Of a stretch of DNA of 64,000 nt, positions 62,931 through 64,000 are shown in pieces. Both the position numbers and the translations under genes were made by a program. Position 1 is the first letter of the stretch. Each line of letters opens with the position of its first letter. A model generated the notes under the pieces. That model worked only from the letters and a program-made list of their open reading frames with translations. It made no database searches and was not told the DNA's origin. Where the stretch lies: the NCBI RefSeq assembly GCF_900142105.1, contig NZ_FQZS01000013.1:1-64000 (forward strand), in the 5' to 3' direction. The stretch is from Lutispora thermophila DSM 19022. Lineage in GTDB: Bacteria > Bacillota > Clostridia > Lutisporales > Lutisporaceae.

Positions 62931-63956
62931 TTATGATAAGATTTCTTTCATGGTATCGATTACAAAATCTATGTCCTTTTTGCTGACATCATTGTTTGTT
63001 ACAAATCTGAAAAAACCACCTTCAGGGCCATTTATTTTAATGCCTCTTTCAAAGAGTTTAGATGCGAGACTATTGGAATCAAAATCTGGACGGTTCAGTT
63101 TGAAAAACACCATGTTTATCTGAATTTTATCTAGGTCCAGTTCTATGCCATGTATTTCCAAAAGCCTTTTACCCATATATTTAGCATTTTCGTGGTCTTC
63201 ACCCAAACGCTTGGTCATTTTCTCAAGGGCTACTATGCCTGCTGCAGCCAGAAAACCTGCTTGCCTCATACCTCCGCCAAGAAGCTTTCTGTTCTTTCTT
63301 GCCTTGTTTATGAACTCTTTTGTACCTGCAAGTATGGAGCCTACAGGAGCGCATAAGCCTTTTGAGAGACAAAACTGAACTGAGTCTGTATACTGTGTTA
63401 TATCCTTCGCAGTACATCCTAGTGCTGTGGCTGCGTTAAACAATCTGGCACCGTCCAGATGGACAGGTATGTTGTGAAGTCTAGCCACATCATATACACC
63501 TTTCATTACATCCAGAGGAACAACAGTTCCGTTGGCAAGAGCGTTTTCAAGGCAGATGAGACCTGTTCTGGGTTCATGTATATCATCAACTCTTATAGCT
63601 CCTTCTACAGCTTCCGGATAAAGTATATCGTCTTTGCTTTTTATGGTTCGAAGTTGTACTCCGGATAGCACTGCTGTAGCACCTACTTCGTGGACTGCTA
63701 TATGTGCATTTTCACCTAAAATTATTTCATCTCCTCTGATAGTATGAGTCATGACACCCAGTTGATTGCCCATGGTGCCGCTGGCAACAAATAGGGCAGC
63801 TTCCTTGCCTACTATTTCAGCTGCCATTTTTTCCAATGCATTTACAGTAGGATCATCACCATACACATCATCGCCAACTTCTGCTTCAAACATTGCTTTT
63901 CTCATTTCCTCAGTGGGCATGGTTACCGTGTCGCTTCTCAAATCTATATACCTCAA
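62931..63956 (-). CDS. ltaE: Low-specificity L-threonine aldolase
   Basis: 341 residues, PLP-dependent fold type I. It cleaves threonine/allo-threonine to glycine and acetaldehyde. 'DLRSDTVTMPTEEMRKAM', 'GVMTHTIRGDEIILG', 'HLDGARLFNAA' and the PLP lysine in 'VQFCLSKGLCAPVGS' are conserved. TTG start; the minus-strand GGAGG (plus CCTCC at 63967-63971) is 10 nt upstream. The promoter is at or beyond the window edge. Confidence 0.93.
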   Translation of the reverse strand: MRYIDLRSDTVTMPTEEMRKAMFEAEVGDDVYGDDPTVNALEKMAAEIVGKEAALFVASGTMGNQLGVMTHTIRGDEIILGENAHIAVHEVGATAVLSGVQLRTIKSKDDILYPEAVEGAIRVDDIHEPRTGLICLENALANGTVVPLDVMKGVYDVARLHNIPVHLDGARLFNAATALGCTAKDITQYTDSVQFCLSKGLCAPVGSILAGTKEFINKARKNRKLLGGGMRQAGFLAAAGIVALEKMTKRLGEDHENAKYMGKRLLEIHGIELDLDKIQINMVFFKLNRPDFDSNSLASKLFERGIKINGPEGGFFRFVTNNDVSKKDIDFVIDTMKEILS

Positions 63957-64000
63957 GGAATCACACCTCCAATCAAATTATGGCTATATTATACATTATC

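Overview
The window comes from a low-GC, spore-forming anaerobic Clostridia-type Firmicute. The signs are AT-rich codon use, AGGAGG ribosome binding sites, many GTG/TTG starts, a complete Rnf complex, NADH-linked hydrogenase-type diaphorase subunits, and the gene order maf-radC-mreBCD-mrdA-minCDE-(M23)-spoIVFB-...-rplU-prp-rpmA-obg-yhbY. That order resembles the Bacillus subtilis mreBCD-minCD-spoIVFAB-rplU-ysxB-rpmA block. Species cannot be assigned from the sequence alone.

Layout. 1-2243 looks like the right end of an integrated element: the end of an IS3-family transposase, a tyrosine recombinase with two core-binding domains, an intact tRNA-Leu(CAA), and then the 5' half of a second tRNA-Leu(CAA) that breaks off just past its anticodon loop. 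2474-3502 is a CRISPR array with 16 repeats, transcribed leftwards, containing an exact 200-bp duplication of three units; no cas gene is in the window. 3910-17761 holds a YdjM-type membrane hydrolase, an ECF sigma/anti-sigma (DUF4349) pair, a chemoreceptor, polA-coaE-lytic transglycosylase-NAPRTase, an oligopeptide-type binding lipoprotein, tRNA-Leu(GAG), a VanZ-like protein and a frameshifted GNAT gene. 17890-24401 is a redox operon: DRTGG, HATPase, a sensory-type [FeFe]-hydrogenase-like protein, DRTGG, PHP, NuoE-like, HATPase, 2Fe-2S and NuoF-like. 24825-29954 is rnfCDGEAB. Rex-like palindromes lie upstream of both the redox operon and rnf. 30165-40940 is the shape, division and sporulation block. 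41000-49636 covers radical SAM/TIGR03936/RNase G, ApgM, rplU-prp-rpmA, obg and yhbY. 49676-56753 holds assorted genes (FucI-like, CmpB-like, NhaC, P-loop protein, DUF5685, DnaJ, membrane protein, HAD). 57157-64000 holds fba, an HD-GYP protein, a cobalamin riboswitch with btuFDC, and a threonine aldolase.

How the genes work together. NuoE/NuoF-like subunits and Rnf both couple NAD(H) to ferredoxin; shared Rex-like operators would make both operons respond to the NADH/NAD+ ratio. The hydrogenase-like protein with kinase-like, DRTGG and PHP partners looks like a redox or H2 signalling module and not a fuel enzyme. The mre/mrdA/min/spoIVF block couples elongation, septum placement and late sporulation, but spoIVFB carries an in-frame TGA.

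Most unusual non-coding structure: the 800-bp gap between mrdA and minC and the 400-bp gap between a HAD gene and fba are filled by related fold-back (MITE-like) elements with GCCTAGGGTATT-type terminal inverted repeats, internal 'aacacgg' and 'acactaaa' motifs and a long central hairpin. One of them supplies the stop codon of the HAD gene.
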